Source: Enterobacteriaceae bacterium RIT691
GTDB lineage: Bacteria; Pseudomonadota; Gammaproteobacteria; Enterobacterales; Enterobacteriaceae
Assembly: GCA_009668205.1 (NCBI GenBank)
Contig: WJYM01000006.1
Coordinates: 186,001 to 250,000 of the forward strand
DNA length: 64,000 bases
Direction of reading: 5' to 3'
Below the pieces are notes generated by a model, which was not told where the DNA came from, made no database searches, and was given only the letters and a program-made list of their open reading frames with translations. Shown in pieces: positions 18,765-27,785 of this stretch (positions are counted from its first letter, which is position 1; each line of letters starts with the position of its first letter). A program made the position numbers and the translations under genes.

Positions 18765-19598
18765 TCAGGCGTGGGGCGCACAACGGGCAACCCACGCCTG
18801 CACTTTGTCTGCACTTTCCCCCGCTTCGGGATTGAACACCATCATCGTGAGTTCCGGTCGGCCTTCTACGGAAAAGGTTGAAAACTCGAGCGTGATAGCG
18901 CCTATCTGCGGATGATACAGGCGCTTCACTCCTTCGCCATGCCCGGCCACATCGTTGCTCTGCCAAAAAGCGCGAAACGCCGGACTTAGCTGCGACAGTT
19001 CCGCGACCAGTCGATCTATTTCATCCGAAGGCCCAACGCGTGCAGCATCGGCACGAAACGCATTGACAATGAGTTTTGCCACCCCTTCCCAATTTTCCTG
19101 CATCTGCCGGGCATCCTCATCGGTAAACAGCATCCGCAGGATGTTGCGTTTATCCGCCGGGAGTTTGCCATAATCTTTCAGTACCACCGCCGCCGGGAAG
19201 TTCCACGCCACCACATCCCAGGTGGCGGTTTTGATGATGGCCGGAATAGCAAAGCTGTCCAGCACCCGCTGCAGGCGCGGCGTAATATCCACCGACGCCG
19301 TCAGACGGGTTTCGGGCGGATGACCAAAGGCGAGGATAAACAGTTGATCGCGCTCAGGCGACGTTAACCGTAAGCCACCCGCAATGCGATTAAGCACCTC
19401 CCGCGACGGCGCACCGCCGCGCCCCTGCTCAAGCCACGTGTACCAGGTCGGACTGATGTTCGCCAGCTGTGCCACCTCTTCACGCCGTAAACCAGGCGTA
19501 CGGCGCCGCCCAGGGACAAACCCAAATGAAGCCGGGTCGAGCCGTAAACGGCGTGCGCGCAGGAAGTCGCCAAGCGGATTTTCGGAAAGGATCGTCAT
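18765..19598 (-). CDS. XRE-type regulator with MmyB ligand domain
   Basis: A 277-residue regulator. The N-terminal HTH (LGDFLRARRLRLDP, GLRREEVAQLANISPTWYTW) is followed by an MmyB-like PAS-fold domain from about residue 105 (TATWDVVAWNFPAAVVL, FTDEDARQMQENWEG). In this family the C-terminal domain binds fatty-acid-like ligands in the few structures known. It is divergent from the SDR gene, which it probably controls. Confidence 0.88.
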   Translation of the reverse strand: MTILSENPLGDFLRARRLRLDPASFGFVPGRRRTPGLRREEVAQLANISPTWYTWLEQGRGGAPSREVLNRIAGGLRLTSPERDQLFILAFGHPPETRLTASVDITPRLQRVLDSFAIPAIIKTATWDVVAWNFPAAVVLKDYGKLPADKRNILRMLFTDEDARQMQENWEGVAKLIVNAFRADAARVGPSDEIDRLVAELSQLSPAFRAFWQSNDVAGHGEGVKRLYHPQIGAITLEFSTFSVEGRPELTMMVFNPEAGESADKVQAWVARCAPHA

Positions 19599-19695
19599 AA
19601 TAGCCTGTTAGTGTTTATACCCTGATAATGTCACTACTTTCATAGTAAACGAAATCCTTCTACGCTGTCCTGAACAATGATTGCGGAGGTTAGCT

Positions 19696-20580
19696 ATGCG
19701 TGTATTTGTAACAGGTGCAACAGGGTTCATTGGTTCACGGGTGACCGCCATTCTGTTGAATAAAGGCCATCAGGTCACCGGGCTGGTACGCTCTGAAGAG
19801 GCTGCCGCGAAGCTTGCGGCAATGGGTGCGCAGGCACAACGGGGGACGCTGGAAGATCCAGAGGCCTGGATTGCCGGTATTGAAGCGTGCGACGCGGTTA
19901 TCCACACCGCGTTCGACCACGACTTCAGCCACTTTGTCGCCAACTGCGAGAAAGACAAACAGGTGATTGCCGCCATCGGTTCCGTGTTACAGGGCAGCCA
20001 GCGCCCGCTGATTATTACGTCCGGTACCGGCATGGGGGATAATCACGACGGTAAAGGCGCTTACGAAAGCCACTTTAATCCAGACGATCCCAACCCGCGC
20101 GTGGCTTCTGAGCTCGAAGGCAACCGTCTGCTGGACGCTGGCGTGGACGTTCGTGTCATGCGTCTGCCGCAGGTGCACGACACTGAACGCCAGGGCTTGA
20201 TCAGCTACTACATTGCGCTGGCGCAGCAAAAAGGCGTAGCGGCGTACATCAACGAAGGCCGTAATGTGTGGGCCGCAGCCCATGTGGACGACGTGGCAGC
20301 ACTGTATGTCAACGTACTGGAACACGGTGAACGCGGGAAGCGTTACCATGCGGTCGCTGAAGAGAGTATTCCGTCCCGCGAGGTCGCTGAAGTGGTGGCG
20401 CAACGATTGGGCATCGCTGCCCGCTCAATCAAACCTGAAGAGAGCGAAACGCATTTTGGCTGGTTCTCAATTTTCGCCAGTATGGATCTGCGTTCCAGCG
20501 GTGAATGGACGCGCCAGCAGCTGAACTGGCAGCCAAAAGGCCCGGGGCTTATCGCTGATTTGCAGGCGATGAAACCGTAA
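19696..20580 (+). CDS. NAD(P)-dependent SDR-family epimerase/dehydratase-like protein
   Basis: A 294-residue extended SDR protein. The dinucleotide-binding motif GATGFIG is at residues 7-13 and the chain continues with TSGTGMGDN and a Tyr-free central region typical of the atypical NmrA/epimerase subgroup. Substrate unknown. The ATG at 19696 follows GCGGAGG; an in-frame TTG 15 bp upstream is not needed. It is divergent from the MmyB-like regulator and followed by a REP pair. Confidence 0.85.
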   Translation: MRVFVTGATGFIGSRVTAILLNKGHQVTGLVRSEEAAAKLAAMGAQAQRGTLEDPEAWIAGIEACDAVIHTAFDHDFSHFVANCEKDKQVIAAIGSVLQGSQRPLIITSGTGMGDNHDGKGAYESHFNPDDPNPRVASELEGNRLLDAGVDVRVMRLPQVHDTERQGLISYYIALAQQKGVAAYINEGRNVWAAAHVDDVAALYVNVLEHGERGKRYHAVAEESIPSREVAEVVAQRLGIAARSIKPEESETHFGWFSIFASMDLRSSGEWTRQQLNWQPKGPGLIADLQAMKP

Positions 20581-20585
20581 AGATT

Positions 20586-20663
20586 TGCCCGGCGGCGCTG
20601 CGCTTGCCGGACCTACGATTATCGGTCTTGTAGGCCCGGTAAGGCGAAGCCGCCACCGGGCAT
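20586..20663. repeat. REP (BIME) pair
   Basis: Two inverted REP units: GCCCGGCGGCGCTGCGCTTG and, facing it, TAGGCCCGGTAAGGCGAAGC continuing into CCACCGGGC. Typical intergenic extragenic palindrome between the convergent SDR and urtE genes. Confidence 0.9.
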
Positions 20664-20672
20664 CAAAACCAC

Positions 20673-21371
20673 TTAAATCGTCACCATTCCCCGCACGCCG
20701 TCGCGCGCCATATCGTCCCCGCGTCCCTGCTGCACAATCGTTCCACGGGACATCACCAAATACTGGTCCGCAAGATCGGCGGCAAAATCGTAGAACTGCT
20801 CCACCAGCAGAATCGCCATGTCGCCACGCCGGGCGAGCTGGCGAATCACCTCGCCAATCTCTTTGATCACCGACGGTTGAATACCTTCCGTCGGTTCATC
20901 CAGAATCAGCAGCTGTGGGCGGCTCGCCAGCGCGCGGCCTATCGCCAGTTGCTGCTGTTGTCCGCCGGATAAATCACCGCCTCGCCGCTGCTTCATCTCC
21001 CGTAATACCGGGAACAGCCGGAAAATGTCCTCCGGCACCTCTCGTGCTTCCTGAGCCGAAAATCGCGACAGCCCGAGCAGCAAATTCTCTTCGACGGTGA
21101 GCCGGGGGAAAATCTCACGCCCCTGTGGCACATAGGCTATCCCGGCCTGAACGCGCTGATGCGGTTTCTGCCGGGTGATGACGCTCTCTTTCCAGTGAAC
21201 GCTGCCGCTGTGCGCCGGGATCAGCCCCATCAAACATTTCAGCAGTGTGGTTTTCCCTACGCCGTTGCGCCCCAGCAGACAGGTTATTTCACCCGGTAGC
21301 GCGTTGAAACTCACGCCACGCAGAATGTGGCTGCCACCGTAATATTGATGCAGTTCCTGAACCTCTAGCAT
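20673..21371 (-). CDS. urtE: Urea ABC transporter ATP-binding protein UrtE
   Basis: A 232-residue ATPase of the branched-chain/amide ABC class (LivF type): Walker A GRNGVGKTT, signature LSGGQQQQLAIGRAL, Walker B LLILDEPTEGIQPS. The long motif DEPTEGIQPSVIKEI is characteristic of UrtE. Last gene of urtABCDE, 9 bp after urtD. Cytoplasmic side of the inner membrane. Confidence 0.92.
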   Translation of the reverse strand: MLEVQELHQYYGGSHILRGVSFNALPGEITCLLGRNGVGKTTLLKCLMGLIPAHSGSVHWKESVITRQKPHQRVQAGIAYVPQGREIFPRLTVEENLLLGLSRFSAQEAREVPEDIFRLFPVLREMKQRRGGDLSGGQQQQLAIGRALASRPQLLILDEPTEGIQPSVIKEIGEVIRQLARRGDMAILLVEQFYDFAADLADQYLVMSRGTIVQQGRGDDMARDGVRGMVTI

Positions 21372-21380
21372 TTGTGCTCC

Positions 21381-22178
21381 TTAGCGCCCAAGATAGACCT
21401 CAATCACCTGTTCGTTGGCCTGAACGTCACGCAGTGAACCTTCCGCCAATACCTGACCCTGGTGCAGCACCGTCACCCTATCGGCGATGGTTTCCACAAA
21501 ACCCATGTCATGCTCCACCACCATCAGCGAATGCTTACCCGAAAGCTGGCGGAAAAGTTCGGCGGTATATTCCGTTTCCGCATCGGTCATGCCCGCGGCG
21601 GGCTCATCAAGCAGCAACAGATGCGGTTCCTGTACCAGCAGCATGCCGATTTCCAGAAACTGTTTTTGCCCGTGGGAAAGCAGCCCCGCACGCCGCGCAC
21701 GCTCACCTTCCAGCCGCAACAGCTGGAGCACTTCGGCAATGCGATCCTGTTGTTCACCCGAGAGTTTCGCCTGCAGGCTCGCCCAAACCGATTTGTCATT
21801 TTTCAGCGCCAGCTCCAGGTTTTCTGCCACCGTCAGCGCCTCAAATACCGTCGGTTTCTGGAATTTTCGTCCGATGCCTTTACGGGCAATCGCAATCGGA
21901 TCCAGCGCGGTCAGATCCACGGATTGATCGTAAAGCGCCCTGCCGCTCTGAGGCCGTGTTTTGCCGGTGATCACATCCATCAGCGTGGTTTTCCCTGCAC
22001 CATTGGGACCAATCACGCAGCGCAGTTCGCCAACACCTATCTGCAAAGAGAGATTGGTCAGCGCCTGAAAGCCCTCGAAACTCACATTGATGTTTTCCAG
22101 CTGCAGCACCGGGTCGGTCTGCTCGCGATAACGATCGCTGGGTTGCTGACGGGTAAACAGCCCTTCATCCGGTTGCAT
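21381..22178 (-). CDS. urtD: Urea ABC transporter ATP-binding protein UrtD
   Basis: A 265-residue ATPase (LivG type): Walker A GPNGAGKTT, signature LSHGQKQFLEIGMLL, Walker B LLLLDEPAAGMTDAE. Its start overlaps the urtC stop by one base, so the genes are translationally coupled. Works with UrtE to energise the UrtBC channel. Confidence 0.92.
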   Translation of the reverse strand: MQPDEGLFTRQQPSDRYREQTDPVLQLENINVSFEGFQALTNLSLQIGVGELRCVIGPNGAGKTTLMDVITGKTRPQSGRALYDQSVDLTALDPIAIARKGIGRKFQKPTVFEALTVAENLELALKNDKSVWASLQAKLSGEQQDRIAEVLQLLRLEGERARRAGLLSHGQKQFLEIGMLLVQEPHLLLLDEPAAGMTDAETEYTAELFRQLSGKHSLMVVEHDMGFVETIADRVTVLHQGQVLAEGSLRDVQANEQVIEVYLGR

Positions 22179-23251
22179 TATTTTTCTCCTTTACGCAGCA
22201 GGCCCATCACGCCACGCGGTAAAAACAGCGTCACGACGATAAAAATCAACCCGAGGAACAACTGCCAGTATTCCGGTATCGCCATGGTGAAGAAGCTTTT
22301 TGCCCCGTTCACCAACCCCGCCCCCAGAATCGGGCCAATCAGCGTGCCACGGCCGCCGAGTGCGACCCAAATCGCCGCCTCAATTGAGTTGGTGGGCGAC
22401 ATTTCGCCAGGGTTGATGATCCCCACCTGCGGCACATACAACGCGCCCGCCAGGCCGCACAACACCGCCGAAAGCGTCCACACCAGCAGTTTGAAGCCGC
22501 GCGGATCGTAGCCACAAAACATCAGCCGGTTTTCGGCGTCGCGAACTGCCGTCAAAATTCGGCCGAATTTACTGCGCGCCAGCGCAAAGCAGACCATCAG
22601 AGTGACCAGCAGCAACATGACCGTGGCCAGAAACAGCGCGGCGCGAGTCCCCGTGGCGGTGACGGGAAAACCCAGAATCGTGGTGAAGCCCGTGAAACCG
22701 TTATTGCCCCCAAAGCCCGTTTCATTGCGGAAAAACAGCAGCATACCGGCGTAGGTCAACGCCTGGGTCATGATCGAAAAGTACACGCCTTTGATTTTCG
22801 AGCGGAACGCAAACCAGCCGAAGATCAGCGCCAACAGGCCCGGCACCAGCACGACCAGCAGCATTGCCCAGGCGAAGTGTTGCGTGCCCCACCAGAACCA
22901 TGGCAGGTCACTCCACGACAGGAAGGACATGAACCCAGGCAAACCGTCGCCGGCCGCCTGACGCATCAGGTACATCCCCATCGCATAGCCGCCCAGTGCA
23001 AAGAACAGGCCGTGGCCGAGTGAAAGTAGCCCGGCGTAACCCCAGACCAAATCCAGCGCCACCGCCACGATGGCGTAACAGAGAATTTTACCGACCAGCG
23101 TCAGCATCCAGGTGGAGACGGACAGCGGATGCGTGGCTGGCAACAGCGCCAGAAACGGCAGACACAGCAGCGCGACAACCGCGAGGCCCCCCAGCCAGCG
23201 CAGCGAATGCGGCGCGCGGCGGGCAAGCGTTAAGGTAATTGGCTGGCTCAT
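22178..23251 (-). CDS. urtC: Urea ABC transporter permease UrtC
   Basis: A 357-residue inner-membrane permease of the LivM type with about ten helices; LVWGYAGLLSLGHGLFFALG and FGGNNGFTGF are family landmarks, and GGRGTLIGPILGAG precedes the C-terminal helices. One-base overlap with both urtB and urtD. Confidence 0.92.
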   Translation of the reverse strand: MSQPITLTLARRAPHSLRWLGGLAVVALLCLPFLALLPATHPLSVSTWMLTLVGKILCYAIVAVALDLVWGYAGLLSLGHGLFFALGGYAMGMYLMRQAAGDGLPGFMSFLSWSDLPWFWWGTQHFAWAMLLVVLVPGLLALIFGWFAFRSKIKGVYFSIMTQALTYAGMLLFFRNETGFGGNNGFTGFTTILGFPVTATGTRAALFLATVMLLLVTLMVCFALARSKFGRILTAVRDAENRLMFCGYDPRGFKLLVWTLSAVLCGLAGALYVPQVGIINPGEMSPTNSIEAAIWVALGGRGTLIGPILGAGLVNGAKSFFTMAIPEYWQLFLGLIFIVVTLFLPRGVMGLLRKGEK

Positions 23252-24816
23252 CAGTCGATAACCCTCCCTTTCAGTGCAAACAACCCCTGAGGCCGCTTCT
23301 GAATAAACAGAATGATCAGCACCAGAATCAGGATCTTACCAAGGACAGCGCCCAGCTGCGGCTCAAGGATTTTGTTGAAGATCCCAAGCCCCATTGCCGC
23401 CGCCACACTTCCCGCCAGTTGGCCCACTCCGCCGAGGACCACAACCAGGAACGAGTCGATGATATAGCCCTGTCCCAGCTCCGGCCCAACGTTACCCAAC
23501 TGGGAGAGCGCCACGCCCCCCAGCCCGGCAATGCCAGATCCCAGCCCAAAGGCCAGCATATCGACACGCCCGGTCGGCACGCCGCAGCAGGCCGCCATCG
23601 CGCGGTTTTGCGTAACAGCCCGCACCCGCAGGCCCAGTCGGCTTTTGTTGAGCACCAGCCAGGTAAAGAACAGCACCAGCAGCACAAAGCCCATCACCAC
23701 AATGCGGTTCCACGGCAGGATCAAATTTGGCAGAACCTGAATGCCGCCCGAAAGCCAGCCCGGGTTGGCCACTTCCACATTCTGTGCGCCAAACAGCATG
23801 CGCACGATCTGGATAAGCATCAGGCTGATGCCCCAGGTGGCGAGCAGCGTTTCCAGCGGTCTGCCGTACAGATGGCGAATGACGGTACGCTCAAGCAACA
23901 TGCCGATCCCCCCGGTCACGCAAAACGCCACCGGCAGCGCGAGCACGGGATACAACGCCAGCCACTGCGGCGCATACTGACTCAGCGCCTGCTGTACCAG
24001 CCAGGTGCTGTAAGCCCCGAGCATCAGCATTTCGCCATGCGCCATGTTGATCACCCCCAACAGACCGTAGGTGATTGCCAAACCCAGCGCCGCCAGCAGC
24101 AAAACCGACCCCAGCGACATCCCCATAAACGCCTGACCGAGCACATCGCCCCAGAACAAACGGTGCTGAATGTGTTTAAGGCTGTCTGCCGCGGCAGCCC
24201 GCACGCCCGCGTCAGGTTCGTGCTGCGCATCGGTGTAAGGCATCAGCCGGGCCTGAGTTTCCGGATCGGCGGAATGACCGAGCAGCGTCATAGCCTGTTT
24301 GCGCGTCGCCGCCTCGGGGCTGGAGAGCTGTAGATTTGCCAGTGCCAGTTCGAGCTGCTGTTTTACGCCTTCATCCGGCTCGGCTTTCAGCCGTTGTTCC
24401 AGCATCGGCAGTAAATCTGCTGAGGCATCGCGCTGAAGCGCTTTCGCCGCGGCCATTCTCAAAGTGACACCGTCACTCACCAGTTGATGTGTCGCCAGCG
24501 CTCCGGCGGCCAGATTGCGCAGACGGTTGGTCAGGCGAACGGGTTTCAGCTCGCCTTCCGGCTGAGCCACGGAACCCAGCGCATGAGGCTGACCGTTGTC
24601 GACGCTGAACGCGTGATGGCCGTCGTCGCTGCGCAGGCTTTCCGCCGTCAGCGCCTGCAACAGGGGCAGGCGTTGAGGCTGGGGATCGGCGGCCCATTTT
24701 TCCAGCAGCGCCGACTGCTGGCTACGGCTGGCCGCCACAAAGTCATCAGCGTCGTTCGCCTGGGCGAGAATCGGCAGCAGACAGACGACGATTAGAAGCC
24801 TGCGAATCAATTTCAT
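23251..24816 (-). CDS. urtB: Urea ABC transporter permease UrtB
   Basis: A 521-residue protein: signal peptide (residues 1-20), a periplasmic helical domain of about 200 residues rich in Ala/Leu with HEAT-like repeats, then a LivH-type permease (GLAITYGLLGVINMAHGEML, ATWGISLMLIQIVR, GLGSGIAGLGGVALSQLGN). The extra N-terminal domain is typical of UrtB and absent from LivH. The ATG at 24816 follows CAGGAGGC; a frame extension to 24876 is rejected. The 254 bp before it hold an inverted-repeat element. Confidence 0.9.
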   Translation of the reverse strand: MKLIRRLLIVVCLLPILAQANDADDFVAASRSQQSALLEKWAADPQPQRLPLLQALTAESLRSDDGHHAFSVDNGQPHALGSVAQPEGELKPVRLTNRLRNLAAGALATHQLVSDGVTLRMAAAKALQRDASADLLPMLEQRLKAEPDEGVKQQLELALANLQLSSPEAATRKQAMTLLGHSADPETQARLMPYTDAQHEPDAGVRAAAADSLKHIQHRLFWGDVLGQAFMGMSLGSVLLLAALGLAITYGLLGVINMAHGEMLMLGAYSTWLVQQALSQYAPQWLALYPVLALPVAFCVTGGIGMLLERTVIRHLYGRPLETLLATWGISLMLIQIVRMLFGAQNVEVANPGWLSGGIQVLPNLILPWNRIVVMGFVLLVLFFTWLVLNKSRLGLRVRAVTQNRAMAACCGVPTGRVDMLAFGLGSGIAGLGGVALSQLGNVGPELGQGYIIDSFLVVVLGGVGQLAGSVAAAMGLGIFNKILEPQLGAVLGKILILVLIILFIQKRPQGLFALKGRVID

Positions 24817-24879
24817 GGTCGCCTCCTGAGGCAGCGTGTGTTGTGGGCGATAAATAAGTTTCAGAACGTTGGGCATGCA

Positions 24880-25040
24880 CCCTCACCCCGGCCCTCTCCC
24901 TGGGGAGAGGGCGAAAGGCCAGCCTGCCCTCGATTCAGAGAGAGGGAGAAAAGCCAGCCCGCGCCGACTCCGAGAGCGGGAGAAAGGCCAGGCCGCACCT
25001 TACTGTTCCCTCTCCCTGAGGGAGAGGGTTAGGGTGAGGG
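24880..25040. repeat. Inverted-repeat (MITE-like) element between urtA and urtB
   Basis: About 160 bp with 21-bp terminal inverted repeats (24880-24900 and 25020-25040; 18 of 21 positions pair) built on CCCTCACCC and CCCTCTCCC. Each end also carries an inner palindrome, CCCTCTCCCTGGGGAGAGGG at the left and CCCTCTCCCTGAGGGAGAGGG-like at the right. Inside are imperfect GAGAAAGGCCAG repeats. No ORF of note. It sits inside the operon, downstream of the binding-protein gene. Confidence 0.75.
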
Positions 25041-25070
25041 GAAAAGCCCGCACTGATACTCGCGCCCCGA

Positions 25071-26342
25071 TCAGTCGCTGGCCATTTTCATTGGCTGGTC
25101 AGGTTTTTTATCGTTGCCCGGAATGTAAGGGCTCCACGGCTGCGCGCGCACGGGTTTATCGGTCTGCCAGACCACGTTGAACTGACCGTTACTTTCAATC
25201 TCGCCAATCATCACCGGCTTGTGCAGATGGTGATTGGTGGTGTCCATCGTGAGCGTGAAACCTGACGGCGCTTTGAAGCTTTGTCCTGCCATGGCCGCGC
25301 GCACTTTATCCACGTCGGTGGTTCCGGCTTTTTCCACCGCCTGCGCCCACATGTGGATACCCACGTAGGTGGCTTCCATCGGGTCATTGGTCACGACGGT
25401 GTCGGCGTTAGGCAGCTTGTGAGCCTTGGCATAGGCGCGGTAATCGGCGACAAAACTCTGGTTGGTGGGGTTGTCCACGGATTCGAAATAGTTCCAGGCC
25501 GCCAGGTTGCCGACCAACGGTTTGGTATCGATGCCACGCAGCTCTTCTTCCCCCACCGAGAACGCAACCACCGGCACATCGGTCGCTTTTACGCCCTGGT
25601 TTGCCAGCTCTTTGTAGAACGGGACGTTAGAGTCGCCGTTGATGGTCGACACCACCGCCGTTTTGCCGCCTGCAGAGAACTTTTTGATATTGGCGACAAT
25701 GGTCTGGTAATCGCTGTAACCAAACGGCGTATAGACTTCTTCGATATCTTTATCCTGCACGCCTTTCGAGTGCAGATAGGCCCGCAGGATCTTGTTGGTG
25801 GTGCGCGGATATACGTAGTCGGTACCCAACAGGAAGAAGCGTTTGGCGCTGCCACCGTCTTCACTCATCAGGTATTCCACCGCCGGGATCGCCTGCTGGT
25901 TCGGTGCGGCCCCGGTGTAGAAGACATTCGGTGACATCTCTTCCCCTTCGTACTGCACCGGGTAGAACAGCAAGCCATTCAGCTCCTCAAACACCGGCAG
26001 CACCGACTTGCGCGAAACCGACGTCCAGCAGCCAAAGACCACCGCCACTTTATCCTGGCTCAGCAACTGACGCGCTTTTTCGGCAAACAGCGGCCAGTTT
26101 GAGGCCGGATCAACCACCACCGGCTCCAGTTTTTTCCCCAGCACCCCGCCTTTGGCGTTGATCTCATCGATGGTCATCAGCGCCACGTCCTTCAGGGGCG
26201 TTTCAGAAATAGCCATCGTGCCGGACAGGGAGTGCATGATCCCCACTTTAATGGTGTCAGCCGCATAAGCGTTGATGCTGACGCCTAAGGAAATCGCACA
26301 AGCAGAGAGAGCAAAAGCGTTAAGTAATGTTCGACGGCGCAT
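25071..26342 (-). CDS. urtA: Urea ABC transporter substrate-binding protein UrtA
   Basis: A 423-residue periplasmic binding protein with a signal peptide (cleaved after INAYA) and the class-I fold of the AmiC/FmdD family. Landmarks IKVGIMHSLSGTMAISE, FGCWTSVSRKSVLPVFEE, LFYPVQYEGEEMSPN and NGDSNVPFYKEL are those of urea-binding UrtA rather than LivJ. First gene of urtABCDE, preceded by a sigma-54 promoter. No urease gene lies in the window, so the fate of the urea must be set by enzymes elsewhere. Confidence 0.93.
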   Translation of the reverse strand: MRRRTLLNAFALSACAISLGVSINAYAADTIKVGIMHSLSGTMAISETPLKDVALMTIDEINAKGGVLGKKLEPVVVDPASNWPLFAEKARQLLSQDKVAVVFGCWTSVSRKSVLPVFEELNGLLFYPVQYEGEEMSPNVFYTGAAPNQQAIPAVEYLMSEDGGSAKRFFLLGTDYVYPRTTNKILRAYLHSKGVQDKDIEEVYTPFGYSDYQTIVANIKKFSAGGKTAVVSTINGDSNVPFYKELANQGVKATDVPVVAFSVGEEELRGIDTKPLVGNLAAWNYFESVDNPTNQSFVADYRAYAKAHKLPNADTVVTNDPMEATYVGIHMWAQAVEKAGTTDVDKVRAAMAGQSFKAPSGFTLTMDTTNHHLHKPVMIGEIESNGQFNVVWQTDKPVRAQPWSPYIPGNDKKPDQPMKMASD

Positions 26343-26405
26343 GATTCACTCCTGAAATGAGAAAAACGAAAGTTAGACAAACCAGGTGTAGTCATCAGGA
26401 GTAAG

Positions 26406-26420
26406 GCAAAAAGAGTGCCA
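26406..26420 (-). promoter_or_regulatory. Sigma-54 promoter of urtABCDE
   Basis: On the minus strand, TGGCAC, TCTTT, TTGC: an exact match to the -24/-12 consensus TGGCAC-N5-TTGC, 64 bp upstream of the urtA start. It implies activation by an enhancer-binding protein such as NtrC under nitrogen limitation. Confidence 0.85.
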
Positions 26421-26507
26421 GTTTTTAAAAACGAGGGAAAACAATGAGATTTGCAGGTGGGGTAAGACTTTTGGGGTGGGTGATGGCGTCAGTTGCAAGG
26501 GCAACGC

Positions 26508-26524
26508 TGCGTTAAAACAGTGCA
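26508..26524 (-). promoter_or_regulatory. Candidate NtrC enhancer site
   Basis: On the minus strand, TGCACTGTTTTAACGCA matches about 13 of 17 positions of the NtrC consensus TGCACY-N5-GGTGCA, and lies about 90 bp upstream of the sigma-54 promoter, a usual enhancer distance. Confidence 0.5.
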
Positions 26525-26543
26525 GCGCTACCCCGAAGCTGCA

Positions 26544-27650
26544 CTATGCCCAGACGTCGGCAGCAATCGCGGTGACGAGACGGACTTTCTGCCACTGCTG
26601 TTCAGGGCTCAGGCTGTTCCCTTCTTCCGTCGAGGCAAAACCGCACTGCGGGCTGAGGCAAATTTGCTCCAGCGCCACGTACTGCGCGGCTTCATTCAAA
26701 CGCGCTTTCACGCCCTCCGGATTTTCCAGTTCACCGTTTTTGGTGGTGATTAAGCCCAACACCACCTGCTGGTGGCCCGGGCGCACAAAGCGCAGCGGCT
26801 GGAAGTCACCGGAACGGTCGTTATCATATTCAAGGAAGAAGGCATCCACATTCACGCTGCCGAACAGGACCTCCGCGACAGGCTCGTAGCCGCCGGAGGA
26901 GATCCAGGTTGAGCGGAAATTGCCCCGGCACACGTGCAGCCCGATAGTCAAATCAGCCGGTTTGCCTTCCAGCGCTTTATTCAGGACGCGCGCATAGGTC
27001 TTCGCCAGCTCATCCGGATCGTCACCCCGCTCACGCACCTGCTGGCGCTGTTCATCGGAGCACAGGTACGCCCAGACCGTGTCATCCAGCTGCAGATAGC
27101 GGCAGCCTGCGTCATAAAACGCGCGGATAGCCTCACGCCAGGTGGTCGCCAGATCGTCGAAATACTCTGCCAGATCCGGATAAACGTGGGCATCGATATC
27201 TTTACGCCCGCCGCGGAAATGCAGCACGCTTGGGCTGGGAAGGGTCATTTTCGGCTGTGCGTCGCCGCTAATACTTTTGAGATAGCGGAAATCTTCCAGC
27301 ATCGGATGGTCGCCAAACCCCAGTTTTCCGGTCACGCGGACGCCATGGGCTTTGGTTTGCACGCCGTTGAACTGGATGCCTTTATCGGAATCGTAGCGCT
27401 CCACGCCCTGCAGACCGTCGAAAAAGTCAAAATGCCACCACGCACGGCGAAATTCACCGTCGGTGACCACGTGCAGACCACAGTCGCACTGGTGCTGAAC
27501 CACGCGAAGAATGGCTTCGTCCTCTACGCTTCTGAGCGTTTGAGCATCAATTTCACCATCAGCAAACTGCTGGCGGGCATGCTTGATGCTGTCCGGACGT
27601 AAAAAGCTGCCGACGATATCGGCACGGTATGGCGCAGGCTGACGTGACAT
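26544..27650 (-). CDS. Cobalamin-independent methionine synthase-like protein (YxjG/MetE C-domain type)
   Basis: A 368-residue protein matching the catalytic barrel of MetE but lacking its N-terminal half. Probable zinc ligands are visible: His and Cys in GLHVCRGNF and a Cys in LSPQCGFAST. VTDGEFRR and LQLDDTVWAYLCS are further family segments. It may methylate homocysteine from a small methyl donor rather than from folate, as proposed for YxjG-like proteins (inference). It lies upstream of urtA on the same strand but the sigma-54 promoter separates them. MetR- and MetJ-like sites precede it. Confidence 0.85.
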   Translation of the reverse strand: MSRQPAPYRADIVGSFLRPDSIKHARQQFADGEIDAQTLRSVEDEAILRVVQHQCDCGLHVVTDGEFRRAWWHFDFFDGLQGVERYDSDKGIQFNGVQTKAHGVRVTGKLGFGDHPMLEDFRYLKSISGDAQPKMTLPSPSVLHFRGGRKDIDAHVYPDLAEYFDDLATTWREAIRAFYDAGCRYLQLDDTVWAYLCSDEQRQQVRERGDDPDELAKTYARVLNKALEGKPADLTIGLHVCRGNFRSTWISSGGYEPVAEVLFGSVNVDAFFLEYDNDRSGDFQPLRFVRPGHQQVVLGLITTKNGELENPEGVKARLNEAAQYVALEQICLSPQCGFASTEEGNSLSPEQQWQKVRLVTAIAADVWA

Positions 27651-27712
27651 GGTTTCTCCTTGCCGTCAGCGCAATAATTGCCTGACGTGATAATGAACAA
27701 TATGAATCATTT

Positions 27713-27728
27713 GGACTTCTGGATGGCT
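27713..27728. promoter_or_regulatory. Candidate MetJ boxes
   Basis: On the minus strand, the tandem octamers AGCCATCC and AGAAGTCC match the met box AGACGTCT at 5 and 6 of 8 positions. They lie 63-78 bp upstream of the methionine synthase-like gene. MetJ usually needs two or more such boxes. Confidence 0.45.
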
Positions 27729-27785
27729 ATATGCAACCACAGTGTCACGTCAGGCGGACGCAGGCAAACGAGAAAACGTCATCAC

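Noticed and set aside
21462-22511. 349-codon plus-strand frame across urtD and urtC
   Set aside because: Runs opposite two well-supported genes; no start signal and no recognisable domain.
23239-24333. 364-codon plus-strand frame opposite urtB
   Set aside because: Antisense shadow of a high-GC gene; composition is Gln/His/Arg-rich and no family motif appears.
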